From Sitta carolinensis (Eukaryota; Chordata; Aves; Passeriformes; Sittidae): a stretch of 64,000 nucleotides of DNA. The notes beneath the pieces were generated by a model that saw only the letters and a list, made by a program, of their open reading frames with translations, had not been told where the DNA came from and did no database searches. Positions 47,648 through 58,200 of this stretch are shown piece after piece; the first letter of the stretch is position 1, and every line of letters begins with the position of its first letter. Made by a program: the position numbers and the translations under genes. The stretch is taken from positions 1,489,735 to 1,553,734 of the forward strand of contig CM063310.1 in assembly GCA_032173965.1 (NCBI GenBank), in the 5' to 3' direction.

Positions 47648-49558
47648 TCAGAGCCGGGGCGCGGCGCCACAGCCCGGGAGGGGGGGGGGGGGTCCCAAGA
47701 AGAGGCCGCCCCCTCCCCCATCAGGACCCCCCACCCCCCCCGTGGGGCACCTGCCCCCCCGGTAGCCCCGCACTCCGGGGGGGGGCGGCGGGGGCGGCGG
47801 CGGGGGGTACACGGTGCGGATCCCGCCCTCCTCGGGGGTCCGCAGCGGCCGCAGCGCCAGCCGCCCCCCACCCCCACCCCCTTTGGGGGGCGGCAGCGGC
47901 GGCGCCCCCAGCGCCCCTCCCCCCCTCCTCCTCCTCCTCCTCCTCCTCCTCCTCCAGCAGCCCCCCAGCACCCCCAGCAGCACCCCGGCCGCCGCCGCCG
48001 CCGCCGCCCGAGCGCCGCCGCCGGGGGCAGCGCGGGGGGCGCATCCCGGCCGGGGCTCCGGGGGCTCCGGGCTGGGGGGGCTCCCCGGCCCCCGCCCGGG
48101 CCTGGGCGCAGAGCGGGGGGGCTGCGGGCGGCTCCAGCGCCGCCAGGCACACGCGGTACGGGGCGCGGGGCTGCAGCGCCCGCACCACGTACTCGCCGCG
48201 CTCGCCCCGCACCAGGGTCTCGGTGACCGAGCCCCCCCCGGGCCGCAGCCAGCTCAGCCGCAGCGACGCCCCCGGAGGGGCCGGGGGCCACCGCACCCGC
48301 AGGGCCCCCCCCGGAGCCGCCTGCACCCACAGCCCCGGCGTGGCGGCGGCCGCGGCTCCCGGCGACGCGGCCAGCGCGGGGGACACGGCGGCGGCCGCGC
48401 CGGGGTTCGCCCCCCCGGCTCCCCCCACGGGGCTCTCGCACGCGTCCATCTCGGCGCGCAGCTCGCCCACCGGCAGCCCCCGCAGCCGCGCCGGCGCCTG
48501 GCACAGCAGCCCCCGCACCTCGAGGCGCGGCGGGGCGCGGCGGCGCAGCCAGTCCCGCAGCCAGGCCAGGTTGCAGCCGCAGAACCAGGGGTTGTTGCGC
48601 AGCCCCAGGTGGCTCAGGCTGCCCAGATCGTCGAAGAGCCCCCTGGGCAGCGTGGTCAGGTTGTTGTCCGACAGGTCCAGCCGCTCCAGCGCCCGCATCC
48701 TGGCCAGCGCCCCGGCGGGCACGTGGCTGATGGCGTTGGCGGCCAGCGAGAGCCGGCGCAGCCGAGCCCGGGGCAAGTTGGCCGGCGGCGCCGCCAGCGC
48801 GTTGCGGCCCAGCGAGAGCTCGCTGAGGTTGCCCAGGCGGCTGAAGGTGTCGTCGGCCATGCGCTGGTTGGCCAGCAGGTTCCCGTCCAGCACCAGGCGC
48901 CGCAGCGCCGGCAGCCCCTCGAAGGCGCGCAGCGGGATGGTGTGGATGCGGTTGTCGTCCAGGCGCAGCTCCTCCAGCGCCGGCGGCAGCCCCGCGGGCA
49001 CGCTGCTCAGGTGGTTGCGCGAGAGGAAGAGGAGGCGCAGCCGGCGGTTCTCGGCGAACGCGTCCTCCTCGATGCCGGCCGCCGACACGGAGTTATCGTC
49101 CAAGTGCAGGCGCTCGAGCAGCGGCGCCCTCGCCAGCGCCCGGCGGCAGAGGCCGCGCACGTTGTTCTCCTGCAGGTGCAGCTCCCGCAGCGCCGGCGGC
49201 AGGTGAGCCGGCAGCTGCTCCAGCGCGTTGGCGTACAGGTAAAGCACCCGCAGCGCCGGCAGCCGGCCCAGGCGAGCCGGGATGCCCGCGTCGCCGATGC
49301 GGTTGTTCTGCAGGAAGAGCGTGGTGGCGCCGGGCGGGAGCCCCTCGGGCACGGCCGTCAGCCCGCGGTCGTTGCAGTAGACGCGGCCGCCGGCGCAGCG
49401 GCACACGGCCGGGCAGGCGCCCACGGCGGCGGCGCTCACCAGGGCCACGGTGGCCACGGTAGCCACGGTGGCCACGGCGGCGGGCAGCAGGCGGGGCGGC
49501 CCCCCCCGCGGGGCCCGGGCTACGGGAGGGACGGGGAGGGGCGGCGAGGGGGGGCCAT
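47648..49558 (-). CDS. FLRT1: Fibronectin-leucine-rich transmembrane protein 1, single coding exon
   Basis: Type I membrane adhesion/guidance receptor binding latrophilins, Unc5 and FGFR. N-terminal LRR cap ACPAVCRC and [16 protein letters not shown]; about ten LRRs ([102 protein letters not shown]); C-cap [20 protein letters not shown]; Fn3 part ([19 protein letters not shown]); then, in another frame, an alanine-rich transmembrane helix [19 protein letters not shown] with an arginine stretch and tail [20 protein letters not shown]. The ATG at 49558 (GGGGCCATGG context) is one base out of frame with the ectodomain across a seven-C run. A second frame change lies between Fn3 and the helix, about 48030-48120. 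The end of the tail is not resolved. FLRT2 and FLRT3 are less likely given the STIP1/OTUB1 neighbours. Confidence 0.9.
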
Positions 49559-49599
49559 GGGTGGATGGGTGGCCTGTGAAGGGGGGGGGGGGGGGTGGG

Positions 49600-50140
49600 G
49601 TTAGGGTAGAGGGGGGGTGGGGGGTGCAGCCCCCCCCCCCTTCCCCAGGTTCCCCTTGGGGGGTTGAGGGTGGCCTCTCACCTTTTCTCCCAAGCCTGAG
49701 CTCAAATGTGAGGTACGACCCCCCCCCTCGGCTGTAGGACCCCCCCCATTGAAGGGGGAATTGGGACCCCCAGTGTGACCCCACAGAAAGGGCAGGGAGC
49801 CCCAAACCCCATGATGGGGCACCCCCCATTATAGGACACCCCCTCCCCATTATAGAGCACCCCCATTATAGAGCGCCCCTCCATTATAGCCCCCCCATTA
49901 CAGGACACCCCCTCCCCATTATAGGACACCCCTCCCCATTATAGGACACCCCCATTATAGGACACCCCCTTCCCAATAATAGCCCCCCCCCATTATAGAG
50001 CACCCCTCTATTATAGCCCCCCCATTATAGAGCACCCCCTCCCCATTATAGCCCCCCCCCCCCAAAACTTCCTGAGCCCCCTCTCCCTTGTAGGGGACCC
50101 CCCCGACCCCCTACCCAGACCCTGCACACCCCAGACCCCC
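49600..50140. repeat. CATTATAGGACACCCC array upstream of FLRT1
   Basis: 49820-50060 has about 14 units of 15-22 bp (CCCCATTATAGGACACCCCC, CCATTATAGAGC). The flanks are C-rich unique sequence. It lies in the inferred FLRT1 intron. Confidence 0.88.
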
Positions 50141-50182
50141 CCCCTCCCCGGCCGTCCAGGTGTGCTGGGGGCGGGGCCTTAC

Positions 50183-50290
50183 CTGGCTCCTCTCGGTCCT
50201 GGCGTCGCGGGCTCCCGGCTCGAGGCCGTGGCTACCGGCGCCGGGGCTCCATGGCCCCCCCGCCCCGCCGGGGGGGCCGCTGTGGGTGGG
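50183..50290 (-). other. Probable FLRT1 5' UTR exon
   Basis: The minus strand shows GAGGAGCCAG|GTAAGG, a strong donor at 50182-50181, preceded by CCGAGAG and GC-rich non-repetitive sequence. There is no conserved coding sequence. Assignment to FLRT1 is inferred from strand and from an acceptor-like CCCTCCCGTAG at 49520. Confidence 0.45.
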
Positions 50291-50399
50291 GAGGGGGCGT
50301 CAGCCACGGGGGGGGTCCTCATGTCACAGCCCCCCCCCCTCCCCCTCCCTGTGACACCCGCCAGGACTCAGGTGTCCGGCCCCTCCCCCCGCCCCTCCT

Positions 50400-51235
50400 G
50401 GGGCCAATTAGAGCCTCGCTAATGACCCCCCCTCATTAGCAGCGCCTCGTTAAGGACCCCCCCCGGGACCCCCTTGCATCAGCCCCGGCCTCGGGGGGGC
50501 ATGTGACCGCCCCCCCCCCCAGGAGGGGACACAGGTGACACCCCCGGGACCCCCCCGCTAAGCGTTGGGGGGGTTTTGGGGGGCTTGGGGAGGTTTGGGG
50601 GGTCCCGTGGAGATTGGGGGGGGTCGCTGCTCTAAACCCTGATCCTGCCCCCCCCCCCCCCCCCCCGCGCATCCTGGGGTCCCGGGGGGGTTTGGGGGGG
50701 CTTGGGGAGTCCGGGGGTGCTGGGGGGTGTTTGGGGGGGGTCAGGATCCCCCGGATGCCCGGGCCCCTCTCCCCTCCCCTCCCTCCCCGCCCCCAGCCCG
50801 GACGGTGCCTCCCCCTCCCCCCCCCCGAGCATCCCCGGGGACCGGCAGGGTTTGGGGGGGGTCCCGGGGGTCCCGGTGGGGTTTGGGGAGGCCGGGGGGG
50901 GTGCTCAGGGTGGGGGAGGGGGCTGCGCTTGGGTGTCCCCCTCCTCTCCCGGACGCCCGGGCCCCTCCCCCCGGCTGGAGCATCCCCGGCAAGTGGGGGT
51001 GGGGACACCGCGGATTTGGGGGGGTCGGGGGGGGTCGGAAGGGATTAGAGGGGGGTCCCTGGGTGTGGGGGGGTCGCTCCGAGGGGCTACGGGCGGGAAC
51101 GGGCCCCGCTCCGGCCGAGCGGACCCTCCCCCCCCCAACCCCGGGCTGGAGCATCCGCGGGTACCCGAGCGGGGGAGGGGTCGGGGTCGGGTTTGGGGGT
51201 CCCGGGGGGGTTCGGGGGGGTCGGGGGGTCCTTAC
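50400..51235. other. FLRT1 5' intron, CpG-rich
   Basis: Contains four spaced copies (ending near 50670, 50830, 50975, 51160) of a module with CCGGATGCCCGGGCCCCT or GGAGCATCC(C/G)CGG followed by GGGGTTTGGGGGGGTC, unit about 150-190 bp. No gene recognised. Confidence 0.5.
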
Positions 51236-51310
51236 CGGGTGGCTACCGGCCGGCGCGTGCGGGCCCGGCGGCGGCGGCGGCGGCTGCGGGCGTGGGAAGG
51301 CGGCGGCAGA
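51236..51310 (-). other. Probable FLRT1 first exon (5' UTR)
   Basis: The minus strand reads GGTAGCCACCCG|GTAAGG (donor 51235-51234) after a GCCGCCGCCGCCGCC stretch, typical of a CpG-island first exon. Inferred, not proven. Confidence 0.4.
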
Positions 51311-51334
51311 GGGGGGGCCTGGGGAGGGGGGGCC

Positions 51335-51530
51335 GGGCCGGGCCCGCCCCCCGGTGCGGGGGGATTTGGGGAGGGGGGGAAAGGAGCGGGCCCGCCCCCC
51401 GGTGCGGGGGGATTTGGGGAGGGGGGGAAAGGAGCGGGCCCGCCCCCCGGTGCGGGGGGATTTGGGGAGGGGGGGAAAGGAGCGGGCCCGCCCCCCGGTG
51501 CGAGGGGATTTGGGGAGGGGGCGGCGGGGG
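51335..51530. repeat. 56-57 bp array upstream of the FLRT1 first exon
   Basis: Four near-identical copies with GGGCCCGCCCCCCGGTGCGG, GGGGATTTGGGGAGG and GGGGGAAAGGAGC. Confidence 0.95.
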
Positions 51531-51779
51531 AGGGGGGATGTGAATCTGGGGCATGAGGGGAATTTGGGGAGGGGGCGGTGGCTCTTCCCTGCCTCGGTTT
51601 TTGGGAGGGGGGGTGGGAATCGTATGGGGACCCCCCCTCAATCTCACATGAGGGGTCCTCCGGTCCCCCCCGGTGTGGGGAGGGGCGGATTTGGGGGTCC
51701 TGGAGGGGGAGGGTCCTGCCCTGGGCTGGATGAGGTCTGGGACCGCCCCCTCCCCAAAACTGCCCCCCCCCCGGACCTC

Positions 51780-52135
51780 TCACTGCGTTCCTCCCCCAGC
51801 CCCATTTACCCCCCGGCCTCAGAGACCCCCGAGGGTCCCCAAACTTCAACCCCCAGCCCCAACTGCCCCAACAGGGGGTCCCCAACCCCTCCACTGCCCC
51901 CAACGGGGGTCCCGAGCTCCTCCCACCCCCTCCTCACCCCAATCTCCCCCTCCTCACCCCAATCTCCCCCTCCTCACACCCAAACACCCCCTCCCCAGCC
52001 CAAAATCCCCCTCCTCACCCCCAATCTCCCCCACCCCAAACTCCCCCTCCTCACCCCAATTTCCCCCTCCCCAAACTCCCCCAACCCCCCCACCACCCCT
52101 AAAGCCCCAACCCCCCTCCCCTCCCTCCCCCTCCC
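51780..52135. other. C-rich spacer, no gene recognised
   Basis: CCCCAATCTCCCCCTCCTCA repeats (51930-52080). A plus-strand 3' UTR could lie here because it ends in a plus-strand AATAAA. No macro-domain or other coding match seen. Confidence 0.5.
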
Positions 52136-52137
52136 CA

Positions 52138-52143
52138 AATAAA
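52138..52143 (+). terminator. Orphan plus-strand AATAAA
   Basis: CCCCAAATAAACTCGC, 26 bp from the OTUB1 signal on the opposite strand, the layout of two convergent gene ends. In human the convergent neighbour is MACROD1, but none of its coding exons were found. Confidence 0.5.
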
Positions 52144-52168
52144 CTCGCTCAGCACTCGGGGCCACATC

Positions 52169-52174
52169 TTTATT
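52169..52174 (-). terminator. OTUB1 poly(A) signal AATAAA
   Basis: TTTATT on the plus strand, 111 bp beyond the OTUB1 stop codon. Confidence 0.85.
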
Positions 52175-52284
52175 GAGGAGGGGGCTCCGGCGAGGGGCGG
52201 GCGGGCAGGGCAGGGCTGGGGGTGGGTGGGCGCTGCGGCGGCGGGGCCGGGGGTCTCGGGGGGTCCCGGGGGGGGGTCTGGGGG

Positions 52285-55200
52285 TCACTTGTAGAGGATG
52301 TCGTAGTGGCCGGGGCGGTAGAGGAGGCAGACGCGCGGCTGGGAGCCCTCGGGGAACACGTGCGGGTTGGTGGCGCCGCCCTCGCCCCGGTCCATGTACT
52401 CCACCAGGATGGAGACGTGCAGCGCCCGCGCCAGCGCGATGATGTGGATGTGGTCACTCTCCTTGGCCATGGGCTCCACCTCCTGCGGACGGACAGAGGG
52501 ACAGAGGGACAGATGGACAGAGGACAGGGGATGTGGTCACTCTCCTTGGCCATGGGCTCCACCTCCTGCGGACGGACAGAGGGACAGAGGGACAGATGGA
52601 CAGAGGGACAGGGGATGTGGTCACTCTCCTTGGCCATGGGCTCCACCTCCTGCGGACGGACAACAACAGACGATGCACACAGACAGGTGTCACTCTCCTT
52701 GCATGGGCCCACCTGGGAGGCAAGGACGAGGGAAGATGGCACAACAGGATGTGGTCACTCTCCTGGCATGGCTCCCCTCGAGGAAGACAGACGACGATGG
52801 ACACACAGACAGGATGGGACCTCTTGGCAGGGCTCACCTCTGCGACGACAGAGACAAGGGACAGATGGACAGAGGACAGGATGTGGCACTCTCCTTGGCC
52901 ATGGGCTCCACCTCCTGCGGACGGCACACAGAGGGACAGATGCAGGGACAGATGGGCAAGGGACAGATGGACAGAGGACAGATGGACACACGACAGGGAT
53001 GTGGTCACTCTCCTTGGCCATGGGCTCCACCTCCTGCAGACAGATGGACACACGGATGGACGGACAGACGGACAGACAGGGGGACAGATGGACAGACAGA
53101 TGGACAGACAGACAGACGGGGGGACACCGAGGGGGTCGGGGGTCACCGGGGTGAGGGGCACAGGGCTGGGTGAGGGCACGGCCAGGCCAGGTGGGCTTGC
53201 ACAGGTGAGTGACACCTGCCAGGGCACGTGGGGGGCACTTTGGGGTCTGGGGGTCCCGCAGGGCCCCCGGGGCGGTGACACAACCCCGAGTGCCCCACAC
53301 CTGCTGGCAGAGCCCCCAGGTACCCCAGGTGAGGTGACAGAGGTGCCCCAGGTACCTCAGTGCCCAGGCACAGTGACACGTGCCAGCTCCAGGTGCCCTA
53401 AGCACAGTGAGAGGAGTGCCCCAGGTGTCTGTACCTGCTGGCAGAGCCCCCAGGTGCCCCAGGTACCCCAAACACAGTGACAGGAGTGCCACACACCAAC
53501 CCCAGGTGCCCAGGTGCCTGTACCTGCTGACAGAACTGCCAGGTACCCCTCACACAGTGACAGAGGTGCCCCAGGTAGCCCACACACGGTGACACGTACC
53601 ATCCCCAGGTGACAAGAGTGCCACATGCCAGCTCCAGGTCCCCCAGGTGCCCAGTGCCCAAGCCCCCAGGTGCCCAGGTACCCAGTGCCCAGGTACCCAA
53701 TGTCCAAGCCCCCAGGTACCCAGGTGCCCAGTGCCCAAGCCCCCCAGTGCCCAAGCCCCCAGGTGCCCAGTGCCCAAGCCCCCCAGGTGCCCAGTGCCCA
53801 AGCCCCCCAGGTGCCCAGGTGCCCAGTGCCCAGGTACCCAGGTGCCCAGTGCCCAGGTACCCAAGCCCCCCAGGTGCCCGTACCTGCTGGCAGAACTCCT
53901 TGATGCTGCGGCCGCCCTCGAGGAACTGCTCGAAGAAGCGCCGGTGGCGCTGCAGGCAGCCCGAGGTGAGCAGGCGCAGGTAAACCACCAGGTAATCCGA
54001 GGTGGCCGGCTCGTTAAAGGCTGCCAGCAGCTCCGGCAGCGGCACCCGGCGCTCCACGCGCTCGATGAGCTCCATCAGCTGTGGGGACACACCTGTGACA
54101 CACCTGGGACACACCTGTGATATACCTGTCACACCTGGGACACGCCTGTCACACCCATACACACACCTGTGTCACACACCTGGCGCTCCACCGCGCTCGA
54201 TGAGCTCCATCAGCTGTGGGGACACACCTGTGACACACCTGGGACACACCTGTGATATACCTGTCACACCTGGGACACACCTGTCACACCCATACACACA
54301 CCTGTGTCACACACCTGGCGCTCCACGCGCTCGATGAGCTCCATCAGCTGTGGGGACACACCTGTGACACACCTGGGACACACCTGTGATATACCTGTCA
54401 CACCTGGGACACGCCTGTCACACCCATACACACACCTGTGTCACACACCTGGCGCTCCACGCGCTCGATGAGCTCCATCAGCTGTGGGGACACACCTGTG
54501 ACACACCTGGGACACACTTGTCACACCTGTGATATACCTGTCACACCTGGGACACGCCTGTGATATACCTGTCACACCTGGGACACACCTGGGACACACC
54601 TGTGATATACCTGTCACACCTGGGTCATACCCATACGCACACCTGTGTCACACCTGTCACACACCCCCGGCGCTCCACACGCTCAATGAGCTCCATCAGC
54701 TGTGGGGACACACCTGGGACACACCTGTCACACCTGTGATATACCTGTCACACCTGTGATATACCTGTCACACCCATACACACACCTGTGTCACACACCT
54801 GGCGCTCCACGCGCTCGATGAGCTCCATCAGCTGTGGGGACACACCTGGGACACACCTGTCACACACACCCGGCGCTCCACGCGCTCGATGAGCTCCATC
54901 AGCTGTGGGGACACACCTGTCACTCCTGGGACACACCTGTCACACCTGTGATATACCTGTCACACCTGTGATATACCTGTCACACCCATACACACACCTG
55001 GGTCACACCTGTGTTACACACATCCAGCTCTCCATGAGCTCAATGAGCTCCATCAGCTGTGGGGACACACCTGTCACACCTGTGATACACCTGTCACACC
55101 TGGGACACCTGTGATATACCTGTCACACCCATACACACACCTGGGTCACACCTGTGTCACACACCTGGCGCTTCACGCGCTCGATGAGCTCCATCAGCTG

Positions 55201-58200
55201 TGGGGACACACCTGTGACACACCTGTGATATACCTGTCACACCTGGGACACACCTGGGACACACCTGTGATATACCTGTCACGCCTGGGTCATTCCCATA
55301 CACACACCTGTGTCACACCTGTCACACACACCTGGCACTCCACGTGCTCGATGAGCTCCATGAGCTGTGGGGACACACCTGGGACACACCTGTGATATAC
55401 CTGTCACACCTGGGTCACACCCATACACACACCTGGGTCACACCTGTGTCACACCTGAGTAATCCGTGTCATACCTGTGTCACCCATTGTCCACACACAC
55501 ACACCTGTGTTGCACTTGTCCCACCTGTGTCCCACCCACCCACACCTGTCCCCCCTGTCCTGTGTCCCACCTGTGTTCCCACCTGTGTCCCACCTGTCCC
55601 CGCACACCTGTGCCCCGTGCCCACCGTGTTGTGGAAGTCCTCGATGGTGAACTCGGTGAAGCCCTGCGCCACCAGCTCCTCCTTGCTGCGCGCCGACACC
55701 TCCTTGAACCTGGGGGGCACGGGGGGCTCGGGGGGGCTCGGGGGGCTCGGGGGGGCACGGGGGGGCACGGGGGGCTCGGGGGGGACGGGGGCTCGGGGGG
55801 GGCAAGGGGGGCTCGGGGGGGTCCCAGGGGACGGGGTGGGGACACCCGACACCCGGGGGTCTCGGGGGTGATTCTGGGGGTTTTGGGGTCTTGGGGGGTT
55901 TAGGGGTCTAGGGTGTTTGGGGTCTATGGGGGGGTTTTGGGGGTCTCTGGTGTTTGGGGGTCTCTGGGGGGTTTTGGGGGTCTCTGGGTTTTGGGGCTCT
56001 CTGGGGGTTTGGGGGTCTCTGGGTTGTTGGGGGTCTCTGGGTTTTTGGGGGTCTCTGGGTGGTTGGGGGTCTCAGGGTTGTTTTGGGTGGTCTCAGGGTG
56101 TTTGGGGGGCTCTGGGTGTTTTGGGGCTGGTGGGATCATTGGGTCCTCAGGGTGTTTGGGGGTGATTCCTGGGTGGTTTTGGGGGTCTCTGGGGGTTTTG
56201 GGGGCTCCCCAGGGTTGTTTTGGGGTCCGGGGGTTTGGGGGTCTCTGGGGGGGTTTTGGGGGTCTCTGGGTGGTTTGGGGTCTCGGGTTGTTTTGGGGGT
56301 CTCTGGGTGGTTTTGGGGGTCTCTGTGTTTTGGGGGTTCAGGGTTGTTTTGGGGGTCTCTGGGTGTTTTGGGGGTCTAGGGTTGTTTTGGGGGTCTCTGG
56401 GTGGTTTGGGGGTCTCGGGGTGTTTTGGGGGTCTCTGGGGGTTTTTGGGGTCTCAGGGTTTTTTGGGGTCTCTGGGTGTTTTTGGGGTCTCAGGGTTGTT
56501 TTGGGGGTCTCAGGGTTGTTTTGGGGGTCTCTGGGTGGGTTTGTGGTTTGGGGGTCTCTGGGGGTTTTGGGGGTTCGGGTTGTTTTGGGGTCTCTGGGGG
56601 GTTTTGGGGGTCTCAGGGTTGTTTTGGGGGTCTCAGGGGGGTTTTGGGGGTCTCAGGGTTGTTTTGGGGGTCTCTGGGTGGTTTGGGGGTCCCCGGGGCT
56701 GTTTTGAGGGCTCTCAAGGTGTTTTGCAGATCCCCAAGAATATTTTTGGTCCCCCAGGGATATTTTTCCTCCAGCTGTTTGGTCCCAGGTGGTTCCCTCC
56801 CAGGCCGTGTTTGGGTCTCTCAGGGTGTTTTCCCCTCCCCAGGTGTTCTTTCCCCTCCCCAGGTGTATTTTCCCCTCCCCAGGTGTGTTTTCCCCTCCCC
56901 AGGTGTATCTTTCCCTCCCCAGTGTGTTTCCCCTCCCCAGGTGTGTTTCCCCCTCCCCAGGTGTATTCTTTCCCCTCCCCAGGTGTGTTTTCCCCCTCCC
57001 CAGGTGTTTTTTCCCCTCCCCAGGTGTATTTTCCCCTCCCCAGGTGTTTTCCCCCTCCCCAGGTGTATCTTCCCCTCCCCAGGTGTATTTTCCCCCTCCC
57101 CAGGTGTATTTTCCCCCTCCCCAGGTGTATCTTTCCCCCTCCCCAGGTGTGTATTTTCCCTCCCCAGTGTATCTTTCCCCTCCCAGGTGTATTTTCCCCT
57201 CCCCAGGTGTATCTTTCCCCTCCCAGGTGTATCTTTCCCCTCCCCAGGTGTGTTTTCCCTCCCCAGGTGTATTCTCCCATGTTTCCCCTCCCCAGGTGTT
57301 TTTCCCCCCCCCAGGTGTATTTTCCCCTCCCCAGGTGTATTTTCCCCTCCCCAGTGTGTTTCCCCCCCCAGGTGTGTATTTCCCCTCCCCAGGTGTATCT
57401 TTCCCCTCCCCAGGTGTATCTTTCCCCTCCCCAGGTGTATTTTCCCCCTCCCCAGGTGTGTTTCCCCCTCCCCAGGTGTGTTTCCCCTCCCCAGGTGTAT
57501 TTTCCCCCTCCCCAGGTGTGTTTCCCCCTCCCCAGGTGTATCTTTCCCCTCCCCAGGTGTGTTTCCCCCTCCCCAGGTGTATCTTTCCCCTCCCCAGGTT
57601 ATCTTTCCCCTCCCCAGGTGTATTTTCCCCTCCCCAGGTGTGTTTCCCTCCCATGTATTTCCCCCTCCCCAGGTGTGTTTCCCCCTCCCCAGGTGTGTTT
57701 CCCCCTCCCCAGGTGTATCTTTCCCCTCCCCAGGTGTGTTTCCCCCTCCCCAGGTGTATCTTTCCCTCCCCAGGTGTGTTTCCCCCTCCCCAGGTGTGTT
57801 TTGGGGCACACACCTCTGCAGCTCCTGCCCGTCCTCCAGCAGCGCCTCCAGGTGCGCGAAGCCGAAGGCGCGGTAGAAGCAATTCCCGTCCGGCCGCGTC
57901 TTGCGGATGTAGGAATATTTCTGCAGCAGGTCCTGGGGGGGCAGGGGCACGTGGGGACACCGGGAACCGGGGGGACACCGGGGAGGGACACCGGGGGGAC
58001 ACCGGGGGACACCGGGGGGGACACCGGGGGACACTGGGGGGACACCGGGGGACACTGGGGGGACACCGGGGGGACACCGGGGGGACACCGGGGGGGACAC
58101 TGGGGGGACACCGGGGGACACTGGGGGGGACACCGGGGGACACTGGGGGGACACCGGGGGGACACGGGGGACACGGGGGGACAACCTGGGGACACGGGGA

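Noticed and set aside
50160..52140. Search for MACROD1 exons on the plus strand around FLRT1
   Set aside because: No macro-domain signatures (such as a VNAAN motif) could be found in any frame; only a poly(A) signal remains, so no gene was called.
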